From assembly GCA_003235785.1 (NCBI GenBank), contig QJYE01000488.1, positions 1 to 15,212 on the forward strand: a stretch of DNA of 15,212 bases. Direction: 5' to 3'. Shown here in pieces: positions 7,725-15,064 of this stretch. Within the stretch, counting starts at the first letter, position 1, and the number at the start of each line of letters is the position of its first letter. A program made the translations under genes and the position numbers. This stretch comes from Nitrospirota bacterium (GTDB lineage: Bacteria; Nitrospirota; Nitrospiria; Nitrospirales; UBA8639). The notes under the pieces are model-generated. The model worked only from the letters and a program-made list of their open reading frames with translations, had not been told where the DNA came from and searched no databases.

Positions 7725-10700
7725 CTATTCGGCAGATTTAATCAGTTCCACATCCAATCCCAAGCTTTGCAACTCTTTCACTAACACATTAAATGATTCA
7801 GGTAAGCCCGGCTCAAGGAAATTCTCTCCCTTCACGATGGCTTCGTACATACGAGAACGACCCGGTACATCATCAGATTTCACAGTGAGAAACTCCTGTA
7901 AGGTCGATGCCGCGCCGTAGGCCTGCAGTGCCCACACCTCCATTTCACCCAAGCGCTGTCCACCGAACTGCGCTTTCCCCCCAAGAGGCTGTTGAGTGAC
8001 TAACGAGTAAGGGCCAATCGAGCGGGCGTGAATCTTATCGTCCACAAGATGATGCAGTTTTAACATATACATATAACCTACCGTGACCGGACTTCTGAAC
8101 GGCTCACCCGTTCGACCATCAAAAACCACAGACTGACCAGATTCCGGCAAGTTTGCCTTAGCCAATAATGCTTTAATTTCTTTTTCTGAGGCGCCATCAA
8201 AAACCGGCGTTTCAACTTTAATACCCAAGGCATGGGCAGCCCACCCCAAATGGGTTTCCAATATTTGGCCCACGTTCATTCGCGAGGGCACCCCCAACGG
8301 ATTCAACACAATCTGAACAGGAGTTCCATCTGGAAGATATGGCATATCCTCTTCGGCCATGATCCGGGAAACCACACCTTTATTCCCATGCCGTCCGGCC
8401 ATTTTATCTCCAACGGCAATTTTTCGTTTAATAGCTAAATAGACCTTAACGAGTTTAATAACTCCAGGCGGCAATTCATCCCCACGTCGCAGACGCCCAA
8501 CCTTTTCATCATACTCCGTTTGCATGATTTCAATTTGATCTTTGGCTTCACGTTCAATTTCGTCAAGCTTTTTTTGCTCCTCAGCATCAGCCAAAATGAC
8601 ACGACGAGCATCGTCATCCGTCAATTTCCTGAGTACATCTGCCGTAATCCGGCCCTTCTTTTTCAGGATAACTTCTCCGCTATCGGGATCCATTAAATCC
8701 CGGCCAACAAACTGCCCTAATAACAATTTCCGAATTTTTCGATTTCGCTCTTCTTCAATAATACGAAGCTCTTCTTGATAATCTCGCTCCACCTTGACCC
8801 GATCATCCGTTTCGATCGTACGGGAACGTTCATCCTTGTCCACGCCTTTTCGAGAAAAGATTTTGACATCAACAACAATTCCTTCAATTCCAGGAGGAAC
8901 ATGCAAAGATGTATCCTTGACGTCACCCGCTTTTTCTCCAAATATGGCGCGAAGAAGCTTCTCTTCAGGCGTAAGCTGCGTCTCACCCTTGGGAGTAACC
9001 TTGCCAACCAGAATATCACCAGGCTTCACTTCCGCTCCGATACGAACAATCCCACTTTCGTCTAAATTCCGTAGAGCTTCTTCTCCAAGATTCGGAATAT
9101 CCCTGGTAATTTCCTCTTTCCCCAGCTTGGTGTCTCGCGCCTCAACCTCAAATTCCTCAATATGAATAGACGTGAAGGTATCGTCCTTCACCATCTTCTC
9201 ACTCAAAAGAATGGCATCCTCATAGTTGTAGCCCCCCCATGGCATAAAAGCCACCAACACATTTTTCCCTAAGGCCAACTCCCCGCGATCCATTGATGGG
9301 CCGTCAGCTAAGACCTGCCCGACTTTCACCGGTTGCCCTACGCGAACAATTGGCGTCTGAGTGATACAGGTATTTTGGTTCGTTCGCTGGAATTTCACCA
9401 AATCATAGGTATCCAGAATACGGGAACCCTTCTTCTTTTCGTCTTTGTCCTTGCCCCCAGCGCGGACCACAATCCTTCTGGCATCAACGGATTCCACAAT
9501 TCCGTCCCGTTGCGCAATAGCCAAATACCCCGAATCTCTTGCCACGACAGATTCCATTCCAGTACCCACGAGCGGAGAATCACTCTTGATGGTAGGCACT
9601 GCCTGTCGTTGCATATTGGAACCCATAAGTGCTCGGTTGGCGTCATCATGCTCTAAAAATGGAATGAGCGCCGTAGCCACACTAACAACTTGCTTAGGGG
9701 AAACATCCAAATAGTCAACTTTATCTGGAGTGGTGGTAACAAATTCTCCGGCCTCCCGAGCGGTAATTATCTCAGAAATGAGCATCCCATCTTTATCCAT
9801 TACCGAGTTCGCCTGAGCGATCACCACCTGATCTCCATCTATGGGCGAAAGAAAGACAACCTCATCAGTCACTCGTCCCTTCAGAACTTTACGGAATGGA
9901 GCCTCAATGAAACCAAACTCGTTAATACGAGCATAGGTCGCTAGGGAGGTAATCAATCCAATATTCGGACCTTCTGGCGTCTCAATAGGGCAGATACGAC
10001 TATAATGTGAGGGATGAACATCCCGTACCTCGAAACCCGCCCGCTCCCGAGTCAATCCTCCAGGCCCCAAGGCAGAAAGCCGCCGCTTGTGAGTAATTTC
10101 AGCCAATGGATTCGTCTGATCCATAAATTGGGACAATTGACTTCCCGCAAAGAACTCTTTAATCGCGGCAACGATTGGCTTGGCATTGATCAGATCATGC
10201 GGCAAGACCGTTTCCATATCAAGAAGATTCATACGCTCCTTGATACTCCGCTCCATTCGCGCCAACCCAACACGGATTTGATTCTCTAACAGCTCTCCTA
10301 CGGAACGAACTCGACGATTACCCAAATGGTCAATATCATCTACATCACCTTTTCCGCCCTTAAGATCGACCAAACACCGAACGACCTCAACGATATCCTG
10401 GGACGACAGCGTTCGCTGCTCCAAAGATAAATCAAGATTAAACCGCTTGTTCATCTTTAATCGACCAACCGGAGACAGGTCGTACCGCTTGGGATTTAAG
10501 AATAAATTTTCAAATAACAGCTTTGCCGACTCGATGGAAGGCATTTCTCCAGGCCGAAGTCGCTTATAAATTTCCACCCAAGCTTCTTCCTTGGAATTGG
10601 TTCGCTCGGCCTCCAGCGTATCAAGAATGACCGGACTGGTTGTGGGACTATCTAAATAAATAACTTTGAAACTTTCCACCTGACTCTCAAGAATTCTCTC

Positions 10701-11690
10701 GATAACAGGCAAGGTGAAACGCTGATTTTTCTCCAAAATCATGTCTCCCGACTCAGGGTCTAAAAGTTCCGTCAAGACGGCCCGTCCCACTAAATCGTCC
10801 GGCTTAACAGGGACCTCTTTGATCCCTGCCGATCGCACTCGACCCATAAGCGTTTTATTGAGTTTCATGCCCTCCTTCGCCAAAACCTCTCCTGAACTTT
10901 TATCCACCAGATCGATCGGTGCACGCAACCCGGTATGAATGGCAGGATCCAGCTTACGCAGCAACGTCCCGTTACTCACCCTGACTTCTTCTACAGGGTA
11001 ATACATCTTAAGCAGGTCATCTGCACTGAACCCAAAACCTTTCAAGAGAATCGTGGCAGGCATTTTTCGTCGTCGGTCAATTCGAACATACAGAATATCG
11101 CGCGCATCATATTCAAAATCCAGCCAAGACCCCCGATAAGGAATAATCCTGCCTGAAAATAAGACCTTTCCACTTGAATGCGTGCGTCCCTTATCATGGC
11201 CAAATGATGGACCTGGGGACCGATGCAACTGACTCACAGCTACCCGTTCGGTTCCATTCACAATAAAGGTGCCTCGATCTGTCATCAAAGGCAGCTCACC
11301 CACATACACTTCCTGTTCCCGCACATCTAACACACGATTTTTCACCGCCTTATCCTGTTGATCAAATACGACCAAACGGACACGTAGTTTCAGCGGGGCA
11401 GCAAACGTCATTCCCTGCTCAATACATTCACGGATATCGTACTTTGGTGTTCCCAATGAATAGCTGGAAAACTCCAGGATAGCCGAATTATTATAATCCA
11501 TAATTGGAAACACGCTTTTAAATGCTGCATGCAACCCCTTGTCATCCCGGCGATCAGGCAACGTCTCTGCCTGCAGAAACTCCTCATAGGAGCGACGCTG
11601 CACCTCAACTAAATCAGGAATGACTATATGAGTGCGAATCTTGGAAAAACTATATCGCTCGACACTGCCCTCAAAGGCTGCATTTCCCAT
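7725..11690 (-). CDS. rpoB: DNA-directed RNA polymerase subunit beta
   Basis: Beta forms the second half of the RNA polymerase active site and the rifampicin pocket. The 1321-residue product has typical size. In order: protrusion and lobe domains; the rifampicin cluster SQLSQFMDQ followed by ITHKRRLSALGPGG, where D524, H534 and S539 correspond to E. coli D516, H526 and S531 and are wild type; the fork loop with CPIETPEGPNIGLI; PWGGYNYEDAILLSE; a charged helical insertion with many Glu/Lys (about 975-1065), resembling the Gram-negative beta insertion; the active-site GDKMAGRHGNKGV; and the C-terminal switch and clamp region KAQFGGQRLGEMEVWALQAYGA. The ATG at 11690 has AAGGAG at good spacing. 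It is 71 nt after rplL with no terminator between, and 53 nt before rpoC. Confidence 0.98.
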   Translation of the reverse strand: MGNAAFEGSVERYSFSKIRTHIVIPDLVEVQRRSYEEFLQAETLPDRRDDKGLHAAFKSVFPIMDYNNSAILEFSSYSLGTPKYDIRECIEQGMTFAAPLKLRVRLVVFDQQDKAVKNRVLDVREQEVYVGELPLMTDRGTFIVNGTERVAVSQLHRSPGPSFGHDKGRTHSSGKVLFSGRIIPYRGSWLDFEYDARDILYVRIDRRRKMPATILLKGFGFSADDLLKMYYPVEEVRVSNGTLLRKLDPAIHTGLRAPIDLVDKSSGEVLAKEGMKLNKTLMGRVRSAGIKEVPVKPDDLVGRAVLTELLDPESGDMILEKNQRFTLPVIERILESQVESFKVIYLDSPTTSPVILDTLEAERTNSKEEAWVEIYKRLRPGEMPSIESAKLLFENLFLNPKRYDLSPVGRLKMNKRFNLDLSLEQRTLSSQDIVEVVRCLVDLKGGKGDVDDIDHLGNRRVRSVGELLENQIRVGLARMERSIKERMNLLDMETVLPHDLINAKPIVAAIKEFFAGSQLSQFMDQTNPLAEITHKRRLSALGPGGLTRERAGFEVRDVHPSHYSRICPIETPEGPNIGLITSLATYARINEFGFIEAPFRKVLKGRVTDEVVFLSPIDGDQVVIAQANSVMDKDGMLISEIITAREAGEFVTTTPDKVDYLDVSPKQVVSVATALIPFLEHDDANRALMGSNMQRQAVPTIKSDSPLVGTGMESVVARDSGYLAIAQRDGIVESVDARRIVVRAGGKDKDEKKKGSRILDTYDLVKFQRTNQNTCITQTPIVRVGQPVKVGQVLADGPSMDRGELALGKNVLVAFMPWGGYNYEDAILLSEKMVKDDTFTSIHIEEFEVEARDTKLGKEEITRDIPNLGEEALRNLDESGIVRIGAEVKPGDILVGKVTPKGETQLTPEEKLLRAIFGEKAGDVKDTSLHVPPGIEGIVVDVKIFSRKGVDKDERSRTIETDDRVKVERDYQEELRIIEEERNRKIRKLLLGQFVGRDLMDPDSGEVILKKKGRITADVLRKLTDDDARRVILADAEEQKKLDEIEREAKDQIEIMQTEYDEKVGRLRRGDELPPGVIKLVKVYLAIKRKIAVGDKMAGRHGNKGVVSRIMAEEDMPYLPDGTPVQIVLNPLGVPSRMNVGQILETHLGWAAHALGIKVETPVFDGASEKEIKALLAKANLPESGQSVVFDGRTGEPFRSPVTVGYMYMLKLHHLVDDKIHARSIGPYSLVTQQPLGGKAQFGGQRLGEMEVWALQAYGAASTLQEFLTVKSDDVPGRSRMYEAIVKGENFLEPGLPESFNVLVKELQSLGLDVELIKSAE

Positions 11691-11761
11691 TCAAATCTCC
11701 TTATGGATTAACGGCTACCCACCCTTACAACTCTTCACCAACACCTCAAAGCACGAGAGGC

Positions 11762-12157
11762 CTATTTCACTTCAACCGTTGCACCCACATCCGTTAACTT
11801 CTTCTTGATGGCTTCAGCTTCTTCTTTAGTCGCGCCCTCTTTCACCGGCTTAGGCGCCCCCTCCACTAAATCCTTCGCCTCCTTTAAACCCAAGCCTGTA
11901 ATTTCACGAACGACCTTAATAGCTTGAATCTTTTTGTCAGCAGGCGCACCCGTCAACACCACATCAAATTCGGTCTTCTCTTCAGCTGCTGGAGCTACTG
12001 CACCTGGAGCTGCCGCCGCAACCCCAACCGGAGCCGCCGCCGTCACACCAAACCGCTCCTCTAAACCTTTCACCAGATCAGACAACTCCAACACACTCAA
12101 GCCCTCAATGGCCTTAATGAAATCTTCCTTCGACATCTTTGTTTCCGTTGCACTCAT
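11762..12157 (-). CDS. rplL: 50S ribosomal protein L7/L12, internal start within the L10 frame
   Basis: bL12 is the multi-copy flexible stalk protein that recruits IF2, EF-Tu and EF-G and stimulates their GTPase activity. Starting from the ATG at 12157 the product is 131 residues: an N-terminal dimerisation domain (SKEDFIKAIEGLSVLELSDL), an Ala/Pro/Val-rich hinge at about 43-65, and a C-terminal factor-binding domain (EFDVVLTGAPADKKIQAIK, then GLGLKEAKDLVEGAPKPVKEG). The start is supported by AGGAGAGGGAGAG just upstream. A second ATG seven codons in would give the commoner MSKEDF start but lacks a good binding site. Because ribosomes need several L12 per L10, separate translation from here is expected even if the fused frame is real. 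rpoB follows 71 nt later. Confidence 0.85.
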   Translation of the reverse strand: MSATETKMSKEDFIKAIEGLSVLELSDLVKGLEERFGVTAAAPVGVAAAAPGAVAPAAEEKTEFDVVLTGAPADKKIQAIKVVREITGLGLKEAKDLVEGAPKPVKEGATKEEAEAIKKKLTDVGATVEVK

Positions 12158-12697
12158 CTCTCCCTCTCCTTTCAACGTTTTGTTTTCTTGTATGGCGGCT
12201 AATACCGCAACAATACCTCTGACAATTTGTCCCAAAGCCCCCACAAAGCCCCGAATCGGACCCTGAAAGGCCGACAACAACATCGCAAGCAATTCCGACT
12301 TTGACGGCAAATCCGCCACGGCCGACAAGCGAGAAGGATCCAGCTCCTCACCATCAAGAACAGCCCCCTTGAGCTGCAATTTTTGCTCACATTTTTCTGC
12401 CTTAATGAAATCCCGTATAACCTTCGTAGGCAATACCGGATCATCATAGCCAATGAATAATGCGGATTGCCCCCTAAGCAATGGCTCCAGGGAAACCAGG
12501 GAGGTTTCACCCATTGCCCGGATCGCCAAAGTATTCTTCACCACATGCATATGTGCCTGTGCGTGACGAAGCTTTTTCCGCAAGTCAGTCACTTGATTCA
12601 CGGACATTCCTGCACATTCAGCCACAATTGCTATCCGCGCACGAGCAAATTTCTCATGCATGGCAGCGACCACCTCTGTTTTGTCAGTTTTTTTCAT
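11762..12697 (-). CDS. rplJ: Ribosomal stalk protein L10 fused in frame to L7/L12 (311 codons)
   Basis: One uninterrupted frame encodes two proteins that are normally separate. Residues 1 to about 175 are L10 (uL10), the stalk base that binds 23S rRNA with L11: the N-terminal KKTDKTEVV start, VVKNTLAIRAM, and the hydrophobic C-terminal helix (about 145-170, VGALGQIVRGIVAVLAA) that normally recruits L12 dimers. Residues 181-311 are a complete L7/L12 (bL12). The junction QENKTLKGEGEMSATE is translated from what looks like an old spacer containing the rplL Shine-Dalgarno. A TGA in the +1 frame (12172-12174) would end L10 at a normal length if one A were absent from the short A run at 12178-12181. 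The start ATG at 12697 has AGGTGA upstream, 30 nt after rplA. It is either a true fusion or a one-base sequence error. Confidence 0.85.
   Translation of the reverse strand: MKKTDKTEVVAAMHEKFARARIAIVAECAGMSVNQVTDLRKKLRHAQAHMHVVKNTLAIRAMGETSLVSLEPLLRGQSALFIGYDDPVLPTKVIRDFIKAEKCEQKLQLKGAVLDGEELDPSRLSAVADLPSKSELLAMLLSAFQGPIRGFVGALGQIVRGIVAVLAAIQENKTLKGEGEMSATETKMSKEDFIKAIEGLSVLELSDLVKGLEERFGVTAAAPVGVAAAAPGAVAPAAEEKTEFDVVLTGAPADKKIQAIKVVREITGLGLKEAKDLVEGAPKPVKEGATKEEAEAIKKKLTDVGATVEVK
12158..12170 (-). promoter_or_regulatory. Ribosome-binding site for rplL, lying inside the L10 open frame
   Basis: AGGAG at 12166-12170, within the purine run AGGAGAGGGAGAG, ends 8 nt before the rplL ATG. In the long frame the same bases are read as the junction residues KGEGE. 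This is a canonical initiation signal and points to independent L7/L12 synthesis. Confidence 0.75.
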
Positions 12698-12727
12698 ACC
12701 GCAAACTCACCTGCTCAGATTAAAAGT

Positions 12728-13420
12728 TCACCCAACTTGCTTAGCCAGACCCACACTGTCCAAACGAATTCCAGGCCCCATTGTGCTTGACAGCGTTGCA
12801 CTCTTCACATACTTCCCTTTACTAGAAGAAGGCTTCGCTTTCATAATGGAATCAAACACTGTTCGGGCATTGTCAATAATTTGCTGACTTTGAAACGAAA
12901 CCTTCCCCACAGGAACATGCACATTCCCAGCCTTGTCCACCTTATACTCCACTCGCCCCTTTCGGATTTCCTCAATGGCCTTACCCACCTCAAAGGTGAC
13001 GGTCCCGGTTTTCGGATTAGGCATTAAACCTCGAGGGCCAAGAACTTTACCCATTCGCCCAACGGCACCCATCATGTCCGGCGTGGCAATCATCGAATCA
13101 AACTCCAACCACCCATCCTGAATTTTTTGCAGCAGATCCTCATTCCCCACAAAATCGGCACCAGCCTCCCGCGCCTCCTGCTCCTTTTCCCCTTTTGCGA
13201 TCACAAGAATGCGCACCTTTTTTCCAGTGCCATGAGGCAAAACCGTTGTCCCGCGCACCATTTGATCCGCCCGCTTGGGATCCACGCCCAGAGAGAGGGC
13301 AATTTCAACTGATTCATCGAATTTAGCGAATGCCGCCTCCTTCACCAAAACACTCGCCTCCTCCAAAGAATACAACGGCTTCGACACTTTCGTTAATGCT
13401 TCTCTAATTTTTTTTCCCAC
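12728..13420 (-). CDS. rplA: 50S ribosomal protein L1
   Basis: L1 binds helices 76-78 of 23S rRNA and forms the mobile L1 stalk that guides deacylated tRNA from the E site; in many bacteria it also represses its own operon by binding the rplK leader. The product is 230 residues, the usual length. Landmarks: the N-terminal KKIREALTKV; FDESVEIALSLGVDPKRADQMVRGTTVLPHGTGK; the domain II core GRMGKVLGPRGLMPNPKTGTV at about 120-140; GRVEYKVDKAGNVHVPVGK; and the C-terminal ATLSSTMGPGIRLD. The start is the ATG at 13420. It follows rplK by 35 nt and ends with TGA only 30 nt before rplJ. Confidence 0.97.
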   Translation of the reverse strand: MGKKIREALTKVSKPLYSLEEASVLVKEAAFAKFDESVEIALSLGVDPKRADQMVRGTTVLPHGTGKKVRILVIAKGEKEQEAREAGADFVGNEDLLQKIQDGWLEFDSMIATPDMMGAVGRMGKVLGPRGLMPNPKTGTVTFEVGKAIEEIRKGRVEYKVDKAGNVHVPVGKVSFQSQQIIDNARTVFDSIMKAKPSSSKGKYVKSATLSSTMGPGIRLDSVGLAKQVG

Positions 13421-13455
13421 GATAGCTACCCTCTATTTTTAAGCCCCTGAAAAAA

Positions 13456-13881
13456 TTACCCCTCAACCGTAATTCCCATACTGCGTGCAGTTCCCGCAAT
13501 GACCAACATAGCAGCCGGAATGTCACTAGCATTCAAATCTTCAATCTTCAACTTGGCGATTTCCTCAAGTTGCGCCTGAGTAATATTCCCAATTTTATTT
13601 TTATGTGGAATTCCAGATCCCTTAATAACACCGGCAGCTTTCTTTAATAGATCAGATGCTGGGGGCGTCTTTGTAATAAAACTAAAACTTCGATCTTTGT
13701 ATACAGAAATCACAACCGGAATAATACTTCCCTCTTGCTTCTGGGTCTTCGCATTAAACTGTTTGCAAAATTCCATAATATTGACTCCATGCTGACCCAA
13801 AGAAGGCCCAACAGGAGGAGCTGGATTGGCTTTGCCAGCTGGAATCTGCAATTTAATCTGACTGGTTACTTCTTTGGCCAT
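13456..13881 (-). CDS. rplK: 50S ribosomal protein L11
   Basis: L11 binds the GTPase-associated region of 23S rRNA (helices 43-44) and forms the stalk base with L10; it takes part in factor binding and in RelA-dependent sensing of uncharged tRNA. The 141-residue product matches the family exactly. The N-terminal domain has the proline-rich PAPPVGPSLGQHGVNIMEFCK (about 20-40), where thiostrepton-type drugs act, and the C-terminal RNA-binding domain has KKAAGVIKGSG and ends GTARSMGITVEG. The ATG at 13881 has GGTGA about 6 nt upstream. The 79-nt gap after nusG is where an L1-binding leader would be expected, but I cannot identify one with confidence. Confidence 0.98.
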   Translation of the reverse strand: MAKEVTSQIKLQIPAGKANPAPPVGPSLGQHGVNIMEFCKQFNAKTQKQEGSIIPVVISVYKDRSFSFITKTPPASDLLKKAAGVIKGSGIPHKNKIGNITQAQLEEIAKLKIEDLNASDIPAAMLVIAGTARSMGITVEG

Positions 13882-13960
13882 ACATTCACCTACCTTATAT
13901 ATGCTAATACTCGCCCATAATCTTCACTAACCAATGAAAGAGCCGGAACCACGAACACAC

Positions 13961-14497
13961 CTAGGTCCGCTCGACTTGAGAAAAAGCCAACTCCACAGGA
14001 GTCGATCGCCCAAAAATACTGACCAGCGCCTTTACCCTCGCATGATCTTGGTCCACTTCATCCACTAATCCATTGAAACCCAAAAATGGCCCATCAACAA
14101 TCCGCACATTGTCTCCCTTTGAAAAGCTCGCCAATTCCCTTGGAGCCGAGACACCAGTCTCAAGTTGCTTCAAAAGGGCATCCACCTCCTCCTGGTCTAG
14201 CGGAATTGGCCGCACACCTCCTCCCACAAAACCCGTTACCTTGGAGGTCTCCTTGATCATCGTCACCGCTTCGTCACTGAGCGGTCCATTGGCCTCCAAG
14301 AGAACATATCCCGGGAAAAATTTCCGTTTTGAGGCTCGACGCTTCCCGTCCTTAAACTCGACAACATCTTCCGTCGGAACAAGAACTTGCGCCACAACCT
14401 CACCCATTCCCAGCTGATTTGCCCGCTCAACGATACCCGTTCGAACCCGCCCTTCAAATCCAGCATAGGTGTGTATGACATACCAATGGCTCGCCAT
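13961..14497 (-). CDS. nusG: Transcription termination/antitermination factor NusG
   Basis: NusG binds the beta' clamp of elongating RNA polymerase, reduces pausing, and links it to Rho or to ribosomal S10. The product is 178 residues. The NGN domain covers residues 1 to about 110, with WYVIHTYAGFE at the start, the basic KRRASKRKFFPGYVLLE, and VTGFVGGGVRPIPL. A linker leads to the KOW domain (about 126-178), with KGDNVRIVDGPFLGFNG and VSIFGRSTPVELAFSQVE. The start is the ATG at 14497, preceded by an AAGGGA-type site. It lies 18 nt after secE, the standard secE-nusG pair, and is followed by rplK. No insertion domain of the kind seen in some lineages is present. Confidence 0.98.
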   Translation of the reverse strand: MASHWYVIHTYAGFEGRVRTGIVERANQLGMGEVVAQVLVPTEDVVEFKDGKRRASKRKFFPGYVLLEANGPLSDEAVTMIKETSKVTGFVGGGVRPIPLDQEEVDALLKQLETGVSAPRELASFSKGDNVRIVDGPFLGFNGLVDEVDQDHARVKALVSIFGRSTPVELAFSQVERT

Positions 14498-14515
14498 GAA
14501 TCCCTTTCTTCTCCT

Positions 14516-14710
14516 CTAGACTATCCGACTAATTAACCACACCAGAAATGAATCTACTACAGACAAATATATTGACATAATCACACAAAACAAAAGCACC
14601 ACCGTCGTTGACCCAATAGTCTCAGTTCTAGTGGGATAGGAAATTTTCTTCAGTTCACCACGAACGTCAGACAAAAACTCTACAATAGAAGACCACACCT
14701 TCTTAAACAC
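14516..14710 (-). CDS. secE: Preprotein translocase subunit SecE (short form)
   Basis: SecE clamps and stabilises SecY in the SecYEG protein channel of the inner membrane. The 64-residue product is the short form with a single membrane span, unlike the three-span E. coli protein. An amphipathic N-terminal helix is followed by the conserved hinge RGELKKISYPTRTET at about 18-31, with tyrosine where many members have tryptophan, then the hydrophobic span at about 35-60. The start is GTG at 14710, with AGGGGTGA upstream. It lies 70 nt after tRNA-Trp and 18 nt before nusG. The position between a tRNA-Trp gene and nusG is widespread in bacteria and supports the call. Confidence 0.95.
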   Translation of the reverse strand: MFKKVWSSIVEFLSDVRGELKKISYPTRTETIGSTTVVLLFCVIMSIYLSVVDSFLVWLISRIV

Positions 14711-14780
14711 TCGATCACCCCTTGCGATTCAAGTTACGCACCCCTCTTCGCTCTCCAAACATCACCCTTGAAAAAATAAT

Positions 14781-14856
14781 TGGCAGGGGCACCAGGATTC
14801 GAACCCGGACTTTCGGTTTTGGAGACCGACGTGCTAGCCGTTGACACTATGCCCCT
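14781..14856 (-). tRNA. tRNA-Trp (anticodon CCA)
   Basis: A complete 76-nt cloverleaf is visible. The acceptor strands AGGGGCA and TGCCCCT pair fully, followed by discriminator G and an encoded CCA. The D stem is GTGT/GCAC, the anticodon stem TCGGT/ACCGA encloses the loop CTCCAAA (anticodon CCA), and the T stem CCGGG/CCTGG carries the TTCGAAT loop. It lies in a protein-gene transcript between rpmG and secE, so it must be cut from a longer RNA. A T-rich run follows the CCA directly. A plus-strand reading frame starting inside it is an artefact. Confidence 0.97.
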
Positions 14857-14896
14857 TCTTGCGAACCAAAGCACCGGAGGCCTCTGCCCCCTCAGA

Positions 14897-15046
14897 CTAC
14901 TTTACTTCTTTATGAGGGACATGCTTCCGGCAAAAGCGACAATACTTTTTCATTTCCAAACGATCCGGGTCGTTCTTCTTGTTTTTCATCGTTGAATAAT
15001 TTCGTTGCTTGCAATCTCCGCAAGCCAGAGAAATAATAACTCGCAT
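14897..15046 (-). CDS. rpmG: 50S ribosomal protein L33 (zinc-ribbon form)
   Basis: L33 is a small 50S protein near the E site. This 49-residue product was read directly from the sequence: it starts MRVIISLACGDCKQRNYST and ends HVPHKEVK. Two CxxC pairs, C9/C12 and C36/C39, form the zinc ribbon of the C-plus type, used when zinc is adequate. The middle segment KNKKNDPDRLEMKKY is typical of the family. The ATG at 15046 has AGGGGTG upstream and lies 18 nt after the tuf stop. tRNA-Trp follows 40 nt later. Gene order tuf-rpmG-tRNA-Trp-secE-nusG is common. Codon third positions are 22/49 G or C, much lower than in the adjacent tuf. Confidence 0.95.
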   Translation of the reverse strand: MRVIISLACGDCKQRNYSTMKNKKNDPDRLEMKKYCRFCRKHVPHKEVK

Positions 15047-15064
15047 GATTACACCCCTATATCC

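Noticed and set aside
10070..10140. Possible rifampicin-resistance change in rpoB
   Set aside because: The positions equivalent to E. coli D516, H526 and S531 are unchanged; the Thr in DQTNPL replaces an Asn at a variable position.
11735..11761. CCTC/GAGG hairpin just after the rplL stop as a terminator
   Set aside because: The stem is only four pairs and no U run follows, so it cannot be called a terminator.
13882..13960. AT-rich TATATAAG-like element before rplK as a promoter, and a possible L1-binding leader
   Set aside because: No acceptable -35 box at 16-18 nt, and I could not identify a convincing L1-type stem; left unannotated.
14780..14995. Plus-strand frame beginning MAGAPGFEPGLSV
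   Set aside because: It is the antisense reading of tRNA-Trp and of rpmG, a known kind of false gene call; no binding site supports it.
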